Below, piece by piece: positions 47,021 to 60,530 of a stretch of 64,000 bases of DNA. The stretch is from contig JAJNNX010000004.1 in NCBI GenBank assembly GCA_023159155.1, forward strand, positions 1,908,066 to 1,972,065, written 5' to 3'. This DNA comes from Ustulina deusta. Taxonomy: Eukaryota; Ascomycota; Sordariomycetes; Xylariales; Xylariaceae. The position numbers and the translations under genes were made by a program. A model generated the notes under the pieces. That model was not told the origin of the DNA. It searched no databases and worked only from the letters and a program-made list of their open reading frames with translations. Each line of letters begins with the position of its first letter. Position 1 is the stretch's first letter.

Positions 47021-47142
47021 AACCAGTATATCTAATAGTATATAATGCCATACTATAGCACTACTAACTACTAGGTCCGCTATCCTACTACTACTTTAGT
47101 TTAAAGCAAAATTTATAAAGCTAAATAAATAAAAATAATATA
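47021..47142 (+). repeat. Dispersed repeat, copy A
   Basis: Pairs with copy B at 48794-48912 in the same orientation. Shared core: CTACTAACTACTAGGT region through AAAGCTAAATAAATAAAAAT. Differences are largely C/T, plus one 3-bp indel, as expected from RIP. Confidence 0.8.
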
Positions 47143-48224
47143 TTAGCTAGAATATTAAAACATAAAAATCTATATTATAGGCTTGATTTATTATTTTTAA
47201 AAAGATCTTAGCCCTAAAAATATATTTTAAAGCCTATTTTAAAAGCTTCTATCTTATAGAATAAATATAAACACTATATAAAACATATATAATATAATAT
47301 CTTATGTTTTTTTTTATTTTTTTAAGTTTGTTTTATATATTTTATATTTATTATAAATATTCTAAATATATAATTTACCCTAGCTACTCTTTTTTTACCT
47401 AAATAATAATATATTAAAAAATGCTGAATAATTTTTAAAAAGCTTTTTTTTAATAATAAGCGTTTATTTTAAACATATATATATATATATACTTTAATAT
47501 ATCCGGTCTAAAGCAGCTTTTTATACTAACATATTAAAAATAACAAAATATTAGCACAAAAATAGCTATTAATTATAGCCGCTAATTATAGCAACCTTTT
47601 TATTAATATTCTTAGTAATTTTATATTTTTATATTTTTATTTTTTTAGTTATTATTTTCTTAACTATTATCTTTTTAGCTATTATTCTTTTAGCTATTAT
47701 TTTTTTAACTATTATCTTTTTAGCTATTATTTTTTTATTTAATATTATAGCTATCTTTATTTTTTGCTACTTTTAAGCCTTACTACTATATTGCTTAAAA
47801 AACAAAACAATAAAAGTAATAATATATCTTCTAAATAATACAAACTAAAAATATATAGCAAAAATTTTTTAAATATTATATTTATATTTACTAATTTAAA
47901 ATAGCTTAATAAAATCTAAGCAGTTATTTCTAGTTTTAATAATTTTTTAAAAAATACTTAAACTATTTTATAAAAAAACTAAATAAATTCTTATTTTTAG
48001 TTTTTTATTAATAAAATAATAATTTATATTACTAATACTTATAAAATATTTTAAATAATTAATATTTTTGTAGTTTATATTAAACTTATAAACAAGCTTA
48101 GCAATTTACTAAATTAAAGCTTTATTTATAAACTAGTATCTAAAATAAAATATTATATTAATAAAAATATTATTATTAAAATCTAAAATATATTATAGTT
48201 TATTAAAACTATTTAAATTTTTTT

Positions 48225-48570
48225 AAACTTTAAAAATAATATAAAAACTGCTTTAGATTTTAAAAATAATATTTAAACTATTCCAAACTTTAAAAATAAT
48301 ATAAAAACTACCCTAAATTTTAAAAATAATATTTAAGCTATCCTAAACTCTAAATATAACATATAAACTTTTCTAAACTTTAAAAACAATATATAAACTG
48401 CCCTAAACTCCAAAAATAATATAAAAACTGTTCTAAACTTTAAAAATAATATTTAAGTTGCTCTAAACTCCAAAAATAATATCTAAATTGCCTTAGATTT
48501 TAAAAATAATATTTAAGTTGCTTTAAACTTTAAACATAATATTTAAGTTATTTTAAACTTTAAGTATAAC
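48225..48570 (+). repeat. 30-bp minisatellite, eleven full copies plus a partial
   Basis: Units such as AAACTTTAAAAATAATAT + TTAAGTTGCTCT repeat with an exact 30-bp period from 48225 to about 48554, then a partial copy. Variation is mainly transitions. The period is ten codons. Confidence 0.9.
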
Positions 48571-48793
48571 AAAAAAAATAAAAATAAAGCAAATAAAACT
48601 AAGTTAAGCATAAATTTTAATTATAACTATAGAAATAATAATTAAAAAAATAATAGTTTAGCAAAAAAAAAAAAAAAAGCATAGCTATTATTAATTAATT
48701 AAAATAAAGATTAGTAGAAAGGTTAAATAAATATAAGTGTTTAGTAAAGCTTTTAAATAAATATATAAATTATTTAATAATATCTTATTTTTT

Positions 48794-48912
48794 AACTAGC
48801 ATACCTAATAGTATGTAATGCTATACTATAGTACTACTAACTACTAGGTTTGCTATTTTATTATTTCGGCTTAAAGTAAAGCTTATAAAGCTAAATAAAT
48901 AAAAATAATATA
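48794..48912 (+). repeat. Dispersed repeat, copy B
   Basis: Direct, diverged copy of 47021-47142. Where A has TCCGCTATCC it has TTTGCTATTT, a run of C-to-T changes. The pair may mark one family of decayed transposon. Confidence 0.8.
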
Positions 48913-51900
48913 AAATAAATTCTAATATTAAAAAACATTAAGCTAAATTATGATTTAGCGTTACTAAAAAAAATCTAGGTCTAATAGTAGACTAGCTTAA
49001 AAAGAACAAGTTTAATAAAATATAAATAATTATTAAAAAGTAATATTGTTTATTATATTATATAATTAGTAATATTTGTTCTAAAGCTTAATTATATTTT
49101 TAATTAAACTAAGTCTAGTAGCTAATATATTTTTTTCTTACTAGTAATCAAAAGTATATTAGTAAATTGCCGATATAATAGTATTATTAAGCAATTAATA
49201 CTAATTTATAAAATAAATCTGATTATTTTTAATCTTTTTAATATAAGTAGAAAGCATTTTTAAATATAGCACTATATTTATATAAGTTTTAAAAAAAATA
49301 AATTATAAAAAAGCCCTGCTATATATATTATAAGCTATTTTTTTAATATATAATATTTCTTTTTTTATAGTATAAAAAACTTTTGAACTATTAATACTAA
49401 AAAGCATAAATAAATAAACAAGTTATATAATAAGCTAAAAAAACTATAGATAGAACTATAATATAAATGTTAGAAAAAACTAGCTAATATTCTAGAAAAA
49501 ATATATAATTGGTTATAAAACTAGTATATTAATAGGCTATAGAACGTATTACAGAAATACTATAAAAGGGCTATATTGCGGAGCTAGAACATTAAAGGGC
49601 TATAGAATATATTATAGAAACGCTAGAGAAGGGCTATATTATAAAGCTAGAATATTAAAAAGTTACGGAACATATTGCAAAAGCGTAAAAAAAGAACTAT
49701 ATTACTAAAACGCTAAAAAAAAGCTACTAGTACTAATATAGTAGCTATAGGAAAGACAGGGGCCGGGCTATAGTATATAAATATAAATATAAGCAAGTTT
49801 TTTAAATCTATTATTATTTAGTGCTTGTAATACTAGGCGGCTTAGCATTTAAGCTATAGTTAGTTGTTAAACCTTTTAGTTATTTAAAAACAAGCGCTAA
49901 AAAAATATAAATAGTTAGCTAATCGCAAGCAGTAAGTTTTTATAATAGTTAAAAATAGTTTTTATATATTTTATTTATTAAAATTAATCAAAATTAGTTA
50001 TTATTTTTATGTTTAGTAACAAACTAACAAAGTTATTAATAACTAAGTATGCTTAAGTTATATAAAACATAATATAAATAAAAAAACTAAATATTTTAAT
50101 TAGTATTATAGCAAAAAAGCAGATTTTATAGCTATAACTATTTAAAAATGTTTTTAAGCGGAGCTACAAAATCTGCTTTAGGAGGAGTGCCTAGTATTGT
50201 TTCTACTACGGAAATATTTAAACAAATGTTTCCAGCCGATTAAATAGAACTTTAAAAAAATAAAAAAAACTAAAACAATTATTTAGCTAGAATATTTTTT
50301 AAATAATTATATTATTACCTACTTTTTATAAGATTACTTTTGTAATACTTAAGTTTATAAAGCCTTTTTAATACCTAATAATAAACTTTATTAATTATAT
50401 TTTAGTTTAGTTATTATTTATTAGCTATTATAAATTTATAAAATAATTTTGTAACGTTTAGACTTTATAGCTATTATTTATTATATTTATAGTATTAAAA
50501 ATAAATATAAAAAGCTAGAATTTTAGTAAGATCTATAACTTAAACATAATATAGTTTATTTTTATAATTTTAGCTGTTTTGTTTTATATTAAAAAGCTAC
50601 AAGCCTTATTTTTGTTTTTAATAATATTAGAATATTTATTTAAAATATTCTGCAGGATATAACTAGTAAACAAAAGGTTGCTTATAAAAGGGTTGGATAA
50701 AGCGCTAATTATAATAAGTAATATATTATTACGGGTAGAAAAAGATTTAGGCGTAAAAAGCAAAAAAATATAAAAAAAAAAAAAAAAAGATAAAAAAAAA
50801 AAAAAAAAAAAAAAAACAAAAATAAAAAAGTTTTATTTAAAAAGGTTTAATTAAGCTTATATATATATATATATTTAAAAAAGTTTTAAGCGTTATACTG
50901 GGCTAAATATATTTATAAATCTATAACTATCTAAGTCTAAAAAAAAAGCCCTACAAAATATCTAAAGTAAAGCTTTACAAAAATAGACAAAAAAAAAAAA
51001 TGTATAGCTTATTATATTTTAATACTAAATAATACGCTTAAATATTTTTAAATCTGCTTTAGCTTATATTTTTAGTAGCTAATAAACTGCTTTATTATAT
51101 TATATATAAAGTTTAGTGTTTTAATAATCCTTTGGCCTCTAGCCCTAATAGCCTATAGGCTAGCTTTATTATAAAGCGCTATATATTTTTCCGCCTAGTC
51201 CACCTATATAAAGAGTTAGTCCTAAGCTATATATATGTTCTAGTATATAGCTATTATATATCTTTTGATATAGCGCGCTATATATGCTATAGCTACTTTT
51301 TTGCTAGTACTAACCTAATTCCAAAAGTTTAGCATAAAATATTTAATTATGCTGCTTAACTATAGAATATTTTTAAAAATAGCTTTGCTAATATAGCAGG
51401 CTATATCTTTAGATATATAAGCTAGCAAAAAAAAAAAAAAAAAACTAATAGTATCTATTATAAGCTATAATTAAGTAGTAATATGCTTAAGATCTAGCTG
51501 GACTATATTTTTAAGCAAGCCTATTAAATTAACTAATAAATATTAAATAAGTTTATATTTAGGTTTAAAAATTGTTTTAGTTCTTTAGGCTATTTATTAT
51601 AGTATTATAAATATATTAGTATTATTTTTTTAGCTCTATGCGTATATAAGCAACCCAGCTATTTTTAGGCGTAAAAAGAATATATATTTATAATTACTTG
51701 GGTTTTAGCAAAAAAAAGCGTAAGGTTTAATATTTGTATAAATAACCTGCTATATTTAGCAAGCGCTCTATTAAATATTATATAACTGCTGTATTTTTTT
51801 TTATTGGTTGTAAACAAAACAGAAAGTATATAAATAGCTTTTTTTTAAAGCAAACCGGATGTTCTATATAATATTATAATATTCTTTCTAAATATAAAAT

Positions 51901-54900
51901 AAATAAATAATTAATGTATTAATATAATATAACCTAAGAATATTTGTAAAAAAAGCAATATTATTGCAAAGGGGGAAAAAAATCTTAGCAAAAAATATAT
52001 TGTTTAGTATATAAAAGCTAGCTAGCTGCTTGTTTAATAAAAGCTTTATAGCAACAAATAAGTTAAATATAGCTTTATATTTAGGTTGGTATTATGGGAT
52101 AAAAACTACTAATAAAATTGTGCTACTTAATAAGAGCTAGACCGCTTTTAATATATTTAGCGAAATAATAAGCGTTTAAATATAGCAGTGCAGCCAGGAT
52201 CAAGAGTTATAGCAATATAAAAAAATTAAAATTAAAAGTAGAGTTAGAAGTAAAAGTAATACTAAAAGCAACACTAAAAGCAATATTAAATTACTGTTTA
52301 GGTATTTTTATTAAATTTGTTTTCTAAACTAATTATAATACCCCTATAAGCTATATAAATAAAGCAAATCAAAATATAACAATTGCTATATTATTATTTT
52401 TAAAATATATTATATTAAGTTAGCTAATTATTAGTATATACTATTAAATATAAACCAAAAATATATAATATTTATAATAAAAATACACAATACTATATTA
52501 AAAAAATATATCTAAAACATAGCAATATTGCTAATTTTATAAATATAAATACTATTAAATATTAATTAGCCTATTATTTTTATACTTTTTTAGCTGCTTT
52601 TCTAGTATATATTTTAGCTAAAAAGTAGAATAGCAAAGAAATAACCAATTAAAAACAGTACTAACTAGCCCCTATATATAAATAAAGCTTTTAAATAACG
52701 TAAGCTTATAACATATAATAAGGCAGTACTATATTGTTTTGTGCTATATAATATAAATAGTAATACTACAATAGGCTATTGCTTCTTTTAAAAGGCAAAC
52801 TATTTTAGCTTTAAATATTAATAAAAAAGCATTTACTAAAAAAGTATTAATATAGTTCTAAAAAAAAAGCAGGCTAGGCATATTGCAAATATAACACTAA
52901 AAAACAGCATTTATTTCAAACATACCAAAACAAATTAATTCTAATACAATTAAGAAATAGATCTGTTTAATATAAAGGATTACTATATCTAGTAGTTTAT
53001 ATAGTTAGGCCTGCTAGTAAAAAGGAATAGTAAAAAAAAATACATATAAACAAGCATAATCTTGCTAGCAAGGGCTATTATATTTATAGGTCCAACAGGG
53101 CTGCTATAGCTATTGTTTGTCCCCTAGCTAAAAAGCAAAAAATATAAACAAAATACTAGCTCTACCTAATAATATATTAGTCTAAAACAAATTATAACAA
53201 AATAAAAACGGACGCTATAAAAAAAAAGACTTTTTATATCTACTTTTATATTATAAATTATATATTTGATTATATAAATATTTATATTATAAGTAGCTAT
53301 TGCCTGTTTAATTTTTGTATAGTAATAATATAAACTTTTTTAAAACATAACTTTTTAGGTTATATTATTAGGGCAGGCTAATAATATAAAAACGGTCTAT
53401 TCTATAGTAACTTTTTAAGTAATAAAGTATACCTAGCTAACTTTAAAATAAAAATTGCTATATAGAATATAAAGATCTATTAACCAAAATTAGTTATTTA
53501 GCTAATAGGACATAAAAGCACTATATATATACTAGAAATAAAAATTATACTAATATAAGCTATAGTATTAGCAGTTTTTAAATAGCTATTATTAAAAATA
53601 GCACTAGCGTTATTGCTAGAGTTATTTAATAATGCGGTTTTTATAGCAGCGTTTATGCTAGGCAAATCAAAAGAATTTAAGTAAAAATAAAAATAAAAAA
53701 AAGCTAAACTAAAGCAGCAAAAAAAAAAAACATATTAGTATTAAGCAAATATTTGCTTATTTATGCTAGAAATACTTACTACTAATAATAACTTAATTTT
53801 TAAAAAGTCAGCCTTAGATTATAAAAATATATAATATTATAATATAAATAACCTATATTGTTTTTTTTTTTTAGTTTTTATATATTATATATAGCAATAT
53901 AGTAATATATATATAGTTATTAAATTAAACTAAATCTAAGTCTAAGTTCTGCTTTATAAATATTTATAAAAGCTTAATATCTATCTAGTATTATTATATA
54001 AGCTACTAATTATTTTATATAAATAAGTACTATATTTATTAGTTATAAAATTTAAAACAAAAAAAATCTAAAATCTGTTTTAATCCTTTTTAAAAAAATT
54101 ACAAAAAAATAAATATAAAACTAAATCTTATTACAACTCTATATAACTAGGTAGTTAACTATATAAGTATATATTTATTAAACCAGTTAGCAATCTAAAA
54201 AATCAAAATTAATTATAACTAGCTTATTTTTAAGGATTTTAAACCTTTTGCTTTTTTAAAATATAAGTACTTTCTATAAAATCTCTTTAAGTTTAAGCTT
54301 AAAAAAGAAAAAAAAAATTGTTAGTAAAAAGGGAACAAAAAAAAAAACTATATATATTTGCAAATTATAGTTCAAGGTTTAAAGTTTAGTTTCAAGTTTG
54401 GTTCAGTTCCTGTTAAGCTAACTAAAAATAATTAATTTCTAGCAAAAAAACATTCTTAATAGCTAGTCAGACCATATTATCGAACTACCTTTTTTGCTTA
54501 GATATATAAACACACCTATATTTAAACCTATATACTTAAGTCAACTTTTCTAAAATACTTAATAAAAAAATAAAACTATTTTTAATATAATTTATACTTA
54601 ATTATAACTTTATAAACTTATTAAATATATAAAAGTTTTAGAAAAAAGAAGCTTTTATTAACCTTAGCTATAAACAAAACTAGCAAAATCAAAAAATATA
54701 TAATAAAAAGTAAATAGTACAATAATTATAAATATAATTAAGGATTAATTTATAAAAAAAAAAAAAATTATAGTTCAAGCTTATATATAACTAATTATAT
54801 ATAGTTTTTTAGGGTTTTTTAAATATAAGCAATCATTTTAATTAAGTAATAATTGCTTAAAAAAAAAGTATATTAGAAATAAAAAGCAAGCCATAAATAA

Positions 54901-55301
54901 CCTTAAAGCATATACCCTATTTTTATTAGCAAAATTAGCAATATAAAAAAGAACACCTGCTATACATATATTTATATATATATAAAAATATAGTATAGCT
55001 AACACAACCAACTAATAGTAAAATTCTTATTTAATATTTAAATATAAGTTTAAATCTTTTAATATATTTTTAATATTACTATTTCAATCTTTTATTATAT
55101 TATTATTATTAAACAACTGCCCTAAAAGGCGCACTAGCACACCAAAATCTTCTTTTTCTTACTAAACCTTAGCTAATATATACAATTTTTTTTTAATTTA
55201 TTACTTAACGCTAGCCCGCTAAATTCTTAATATAGCCTAGAATCAAGATTGTAATTCTAATATATCTAGAAAGCTAATAGATATATTTTATATAGTAAAA
55301 A

Positions 55302-55340
<39 letters not shown>

Positions 55341-55956
55341 AGGCAGAAACAAAAGCAGAAACAGAAGCAGAAAAAAATATAATTATATAAATATATTATT
55401 AGCTAATATATTTTGCTAAAAAACTTAGTATAGACTTACAGCTGCAATTTTTTTTTTAACTATTATAAATATAGCTAACGCACACCTTTCCATTTTTATT
55501 ACTTATATATATGTTTTACAAATTCTTATTACTAGTATAGCATAAATATTCTTGCTACAAAGCAGTACTAAACATTTATTACAATGCAGCTTTAAAATTT
55601 TTATTTATACTCGAGGCGCTAGATAAAAGATTAAAATTGTTTCTATAGGTATTTTACTACTTGTATTGCAATAAACAAACGGTAGAAAAATCGAAAAAAA
55701 AAGCAAAAAAAAAGGCAGTTAGTCAAACAGTATATTAATATTATATAATTTTATAACTATAGCAAATAGCTTTCTATATAGTTTTAGTAGTTATATATTG
55801 TACTAGGTTAGATAGCTTTATTGCTTAAATATATAGTAAGATATATATTACTAGTGATTAGAGCGGCAGGGAACAGGCTGGGAAATAAAGCAACAGTAAA
55901 AAGGGGGCAGCAATAGCGATAGCAAATTAGAAATATTATAAGGATCGGCTATCTTG

Positions 55957-56069
55957 CTATTATTATTATTATTATTATTGTTATTATTATTATTATTGTT
56001 ATTATTATTGCTACTACTGCTGCTAATACTACTGCTACTAATACTACTACTACTACTATTATTATTACT
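55957..56069. repeat. TTA/ACT trinucleotide microsatellite
   Basis: A long run of TAT/TTA triplets grading into GCT and ACT triplets and back. Confidence 0.9.
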
Positions 56070-56145
56070 TAGTAGAAAAGATAGTAGTAACTAGAAACAA
56101 TAGCAAAAGTAGTAATAAAGCAAATATACTACTTAATTTTTAATA

Positions 56146-56420
56146 TATTATAGTACTCTAGATTATTTGGTTTTTTAAAGCAGTCAGTCTATTTAGTATA
56201 TTATAGTACTCTAGATTACTTAGTTTTTAAAGCAGTCAGCCTATTTAAAGTACTATAATACTTTAGATTATTTAGTTTTTAAGATAATTAGCCTGTTTAA
56301 TATACTATAGTACTTTAGATTACTTGGTTTTTAAAATAGTTAGCTTGTTTAATATGCTATAGCACTCTAGATCACTTAGTTTTTAAAACAATTAGCTTTT
56401 TTAGTATACTATAGCATTTA
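56146..56420. repeat. 52-bp tandem repeat, five copies plus a partial
   Basis: The landmark TAGTACT (or variants) begins at 56151, 56204, 56256, 56308, 56360 and 56412, a 52-53 bp period. Units contain CTAGATTACTTAGTTTTTAA. Confidence 0.88.
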
Positions 56421-58387
56421 AGCTATTTATTAATCTAATCTAACAAAAAACTAACTATAAAATTTATAAAATATATATTGCTATTTAAGCAGTTTTTTAA
56501 TTTTATATAACTTAATTTTAATATAATTAAATAAATTAATAATTTTGTTTAGCCTAATTTTTTAATTTATTAGTAGCAAACTTGCTAGCAAGGCATTAAA
56601 TATAGTTAAAATTAAAATATTTCTTAAGTATAACTTTTTAAAAAGATTTATAACGCAAGACTGCTATATAATTAAAGCCTGGACTAAATTCTTTTTTTAA
56701 AATATTTAGCATAACTTAATCTATAATAATTAATTAATTTTTATAAACAAACTAAATAGTAAGAAATAATTATTTTAAAAGCGTTGCAGTAGTAGTAGTA
56801 AGCAAAATAAAAATATAACAAGCTTATTAACCTAATTAAAATTAGATCAAACTAACAAGAAATAAAAGCATTTATTTAGCAGCTAGTTTAGTATTTATTA
56901 TATATAGCAACCTTAGAATTTCTTTGCTTAATAATAAAGTATTAAAAAGAAAAATAGTAGTAATAGCTTTAGCAAAACTTTATAGCAAAGTATTAGAAGC
57001 TTAATCTAAAAAGTTGTTAAAAAGCTTCTGCTTAGGCTAATAGAAAGGATTAGGCGGAGGTATACCAGTAGCTAAAAAACTAATTACTAAAGCCATAGCA
57101 CCTAAAATATATTAGACAAAAGCTAAATTTTTATTTATAATAAATATATATAAAAAAATAATATTTATTTATAAGTAGTAATATATTATGCCCTAAAGAA
57201 ATGTTTAATATAGACATATTTTAATAATAACTAAAAAAAATAAAATTAATAAAATTAATAGCAGCTTAATAATATAATTTTTAATCTAAAAACATTAATA
57301 AAAAATCAAAAAAAGCAATATACTAAAAAATAGTTATATAAAAAAATATTAAAAATTAACAAGAGCTAATAGCTATTATTATTAATAATAAAATAGAGTT
57401 ATATTTAGATTAAAAGATTAAAGTTATAAGCTGCTTGCCCTACAGATAGCTAATAGCTAGCTTACCTATACTACTTTCTAGTACTATTTATAAAATATAT
57501 AAGCTAATTAAAAAGCCAAAATATTAGATTTAACTAATTAGAAGCAAAAAAATAAGTTTTTGTTCAAATAAATATTAAACAATACGTTTTTTTTTTAAAA
57601 TTTAAATAATAATTAACCAGCAAGTACTAGTCTAAAGTTGCTATACTTGCTTAATTTCTTTTTTTTCCATAAGTTCTATTATATTATTTTTGTTTAAGTT
57701 ACTACTCTTATTTTTAACTTTATTTTTATTTTATTCTTATTTTTATTTTCCCAATTTTTTTTTTATTTAATACTAACTATAGCACTTCTAATTATTTTTT
57801 ACCTTTATTTTTATTACTATATTAGCATTACTATATTAGCATTACTATATCTTATTTTTTAAAAATATATTTGTCCCAATTATTTATAATAATTATATAT
57901 TTCTTTTTACTTTTAAGCATATATTAAAAAGTCATTCTTAAAGCTTAGGTTGTTTATAAAAGTTATAATAGTTTGCTATTTTATTAAACAAAAAAACCAA
58001 GATTAGCCTTTATTTTCTCTTTTTTTACTATATTATCTATCATACTATATTTTATTTTTTAAAGATATATCTATCCTAATTATTTATAGCAATTATATAA
58101 TAGCTTGCTATTTTATTAAATAAAAATACTAAAATCTATCCTTATTTTTATTATTAGTAGCATTTATATTACTTACATTAAATACTATACTTTTTTTATT
58201 TTAAAAACAATATTGCAAAAATTTAATTAATACTTAATCTATTATTATATTTTTTATTAGATCCTATATTTATAAATAAACCCTGCTTCCTTTTTTTCTA
58301 TTATTTGTTAATATATTAATACCTTTTAAATAAGTACTAAGATTTACTATTATAAAAATAACAAAGATTAAGCGTAGCTAAGCAGTA

Positions 58388-58690
58388 ATAGTTCAACTAA
58401 AAATCTATAGTCCCCCTAAAATATAAATATAATACTAGTTTTATTTATTAAAGTTTTATTAAATATTTTACTTTTATTAATATTAGTAGTAGCTCAACTA
58501 AAAGTTTATAATCCTTTTAGAATATAGATATAATATTAGTTTTATTTATTAAAGTTTTATTAAATATTCTATTTTTATTAATATTAGTAGTAACTTAACT
58601 AAAAATCTATAGTTTTTTTAAAATATAAATATAATACTAGTTTTATTTATTAAAATATTATTATATATTTTACCTTTGCTAATATTAGTA
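58388..58690. repeat. 101-bp tandem repeat, three copies
   Basis: The landmark CAACTAAAAATCTATAG (or variants) recurs at 58394, 58495 and 58596, an exact 101-bp period, each followed by AATATAAATATAATACTAG. Confidence 0.88.
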
Positions 58691-58867
58691 CTAAACTATA
58701 AAAGTTTAATAATATAATAAAAAGTCTCTAATAGTTTAGCATATCTTATATTACTAAGTTACCTAAGCTTATACTAGTTAATAATTAATCTAGCAAATCA
58801 AGTCTTATATTTGGTTTAATAAAAATAGACCTTTTAAAAAATATAAGTATAAGCATATAGTACCTAT

Positions 58868-59240
58868 TATATATTTGCTTTATTAATAGTAGCAATACTC
58901 ACTAGAGCTATATAATAGTACTACAATTTAACTATAGATTTAAGCCTAAAAACAAAATTAAAAAATCTAATATTATGCTTATTAATTAATTTTATATATT
59001 TGCTTTATTAATAGTAGCAATACTTACTAGAGCTATACAGTAGCACTACAACTTAACTATAAATTTAAACCTAAAAACAAAATTAAAATATCAATACTAT
59101 ACTTATCAATCAGTTCTATATATTTGCCTTATTAATAATAACAATACTTATCTACTAAAGCTGCACAGTAGTACTACAACTTAGCTACAAATTTAAGCCT
59201 AAAAGCAAAATTAAAATATTAATATTACATTTATTAATTA
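58868..59240. repeat. 124/125-bp tandem repeat, three copies
   Basis: ATATTTGCTTTATTAATAG-type starts at 58871, 58996 and 59120, with shared inner blocks (CACTACAACTTAACTAT) and tails. It sits close to the 101-bp array. Confidence 0.87.
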
Positions 59241-59710
59241 GTTCCTACCTTAGGTCAAAAAGTTAGCTCTACCTAGGGTAATATACATGTATATACGTTG
59301 TACACAAAACAAAAAAAATAAAACAAACATTATATAATTCTATTTTACTATATCTAAATGCCTTACTAAAAAAAAAAAAAAAAATCAGAAAGTATGGGAG
59401 GTGCCAGGTATACCTTTCGTACAAAAGTCTATACAAAAAGTCCACCTAGCCCCTAGCCACCCAGTAATAACACAGTAACAAAAAGCAAAAATCTTGCTAG
59501 TAAGATTAAGCATTTTCTAATTATTCATATTTATAAATAAAGTATAAAAGCAATAATTAATTTTTGCATTTGCAAAAACTACCTGTACTACAGCTGCCCA
59601 ATTTTCCTTTAACATTATTTTCTTTAAAATAAAAAGACCTAAGTTAGCTTAATTCTAAAAATTAAACCAACTTGCTATATTAAAAAGCTAGCTATACAAA
59701 CTATTAATTT

Positions 59711-59990
59711 TTCTAATACTAATATAAAAACTTTTGCAGTTATACCTTTTAGGCAACCCCGTCCCAATAACTTAACAATTCTAATACTAATACAAAAACT
59801 TCTGCAGTTATACTTTTTAAGCAACCCTGTCCTAATAACTCAACAATTCTAATACTAACACAAAAACTTTTATAATTACACCTTCTAGGCAACCCCGTCC
59901 TAATAACTCAACAATTCTAATATTAATACAAAAGCTTTTATAATTATACCTTTTAAGCAACCCTGTTCTAATAACTTAATAATTCTAATT
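59711..59990. repeat. 68-bp tandem repeat, four copies
   Basis: TTCTAATACTAA-type starts at 59711, 59779, 59847, 59915 and 59983, an exact 68-bp period. Each unit carries GGCAACCCCGTCC or its C-to-T variants. Confidence 0.9.
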
Positions 59991-60253
59991 CCAAACAAAT
60001 ACTTATAACAAAATAATAAAGCCTTAATTATGCCTATTAAACAAAAGAGCTTTTCTAGTAATATATTCTATACATTATTAGTTATTAGTACTAGGGCTGC
60101 CAAAATAAACAGTCCATTTATAGCTTTTTATAACCTAGGCCGCTTAGCAATAAATATTAAAAATATTAGAACTTAAATCCAAAAAAAATATATATATATA
60201 TTATATTTATATTTTCAAACTTATATTTAAAAATAGTAACTAAATTTAACTAT

Positions 60254-60530
60254 TGCAAAGCGCCCAAGTATGCTTTAAAATCTTATTTTAAACAAAATAT
60301 ATAAAATAATATATTTTCCTGCAGTAAAAAAATAAAAAAAACCCTTTAAAACATATATTAATAAAATAGCAAAACAAACACCCAGGCATACCTTAAGATC
60401 TTGTTCTATTTTTTAAAACATATATTAATAAAATAGCAAAGCGCCTAAGTATACCTTAATATCTTGTTCTAAACAAAAAAAACTTTTTAAAACATATATT
60501 AATAAAATAGTAAAGCTTTTAAAAAAAATA
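60254..60530. repeat. Irregular tandem repeat
   Basis: The block TTTAAAACATATATTAATA recurs at about 60345, 60413 and 60487, and a GCAAAGCGCC...CTTGTTCTA block recurs between them. Spacing is irregular (about 68-74 bp). Confidence 0.65.
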
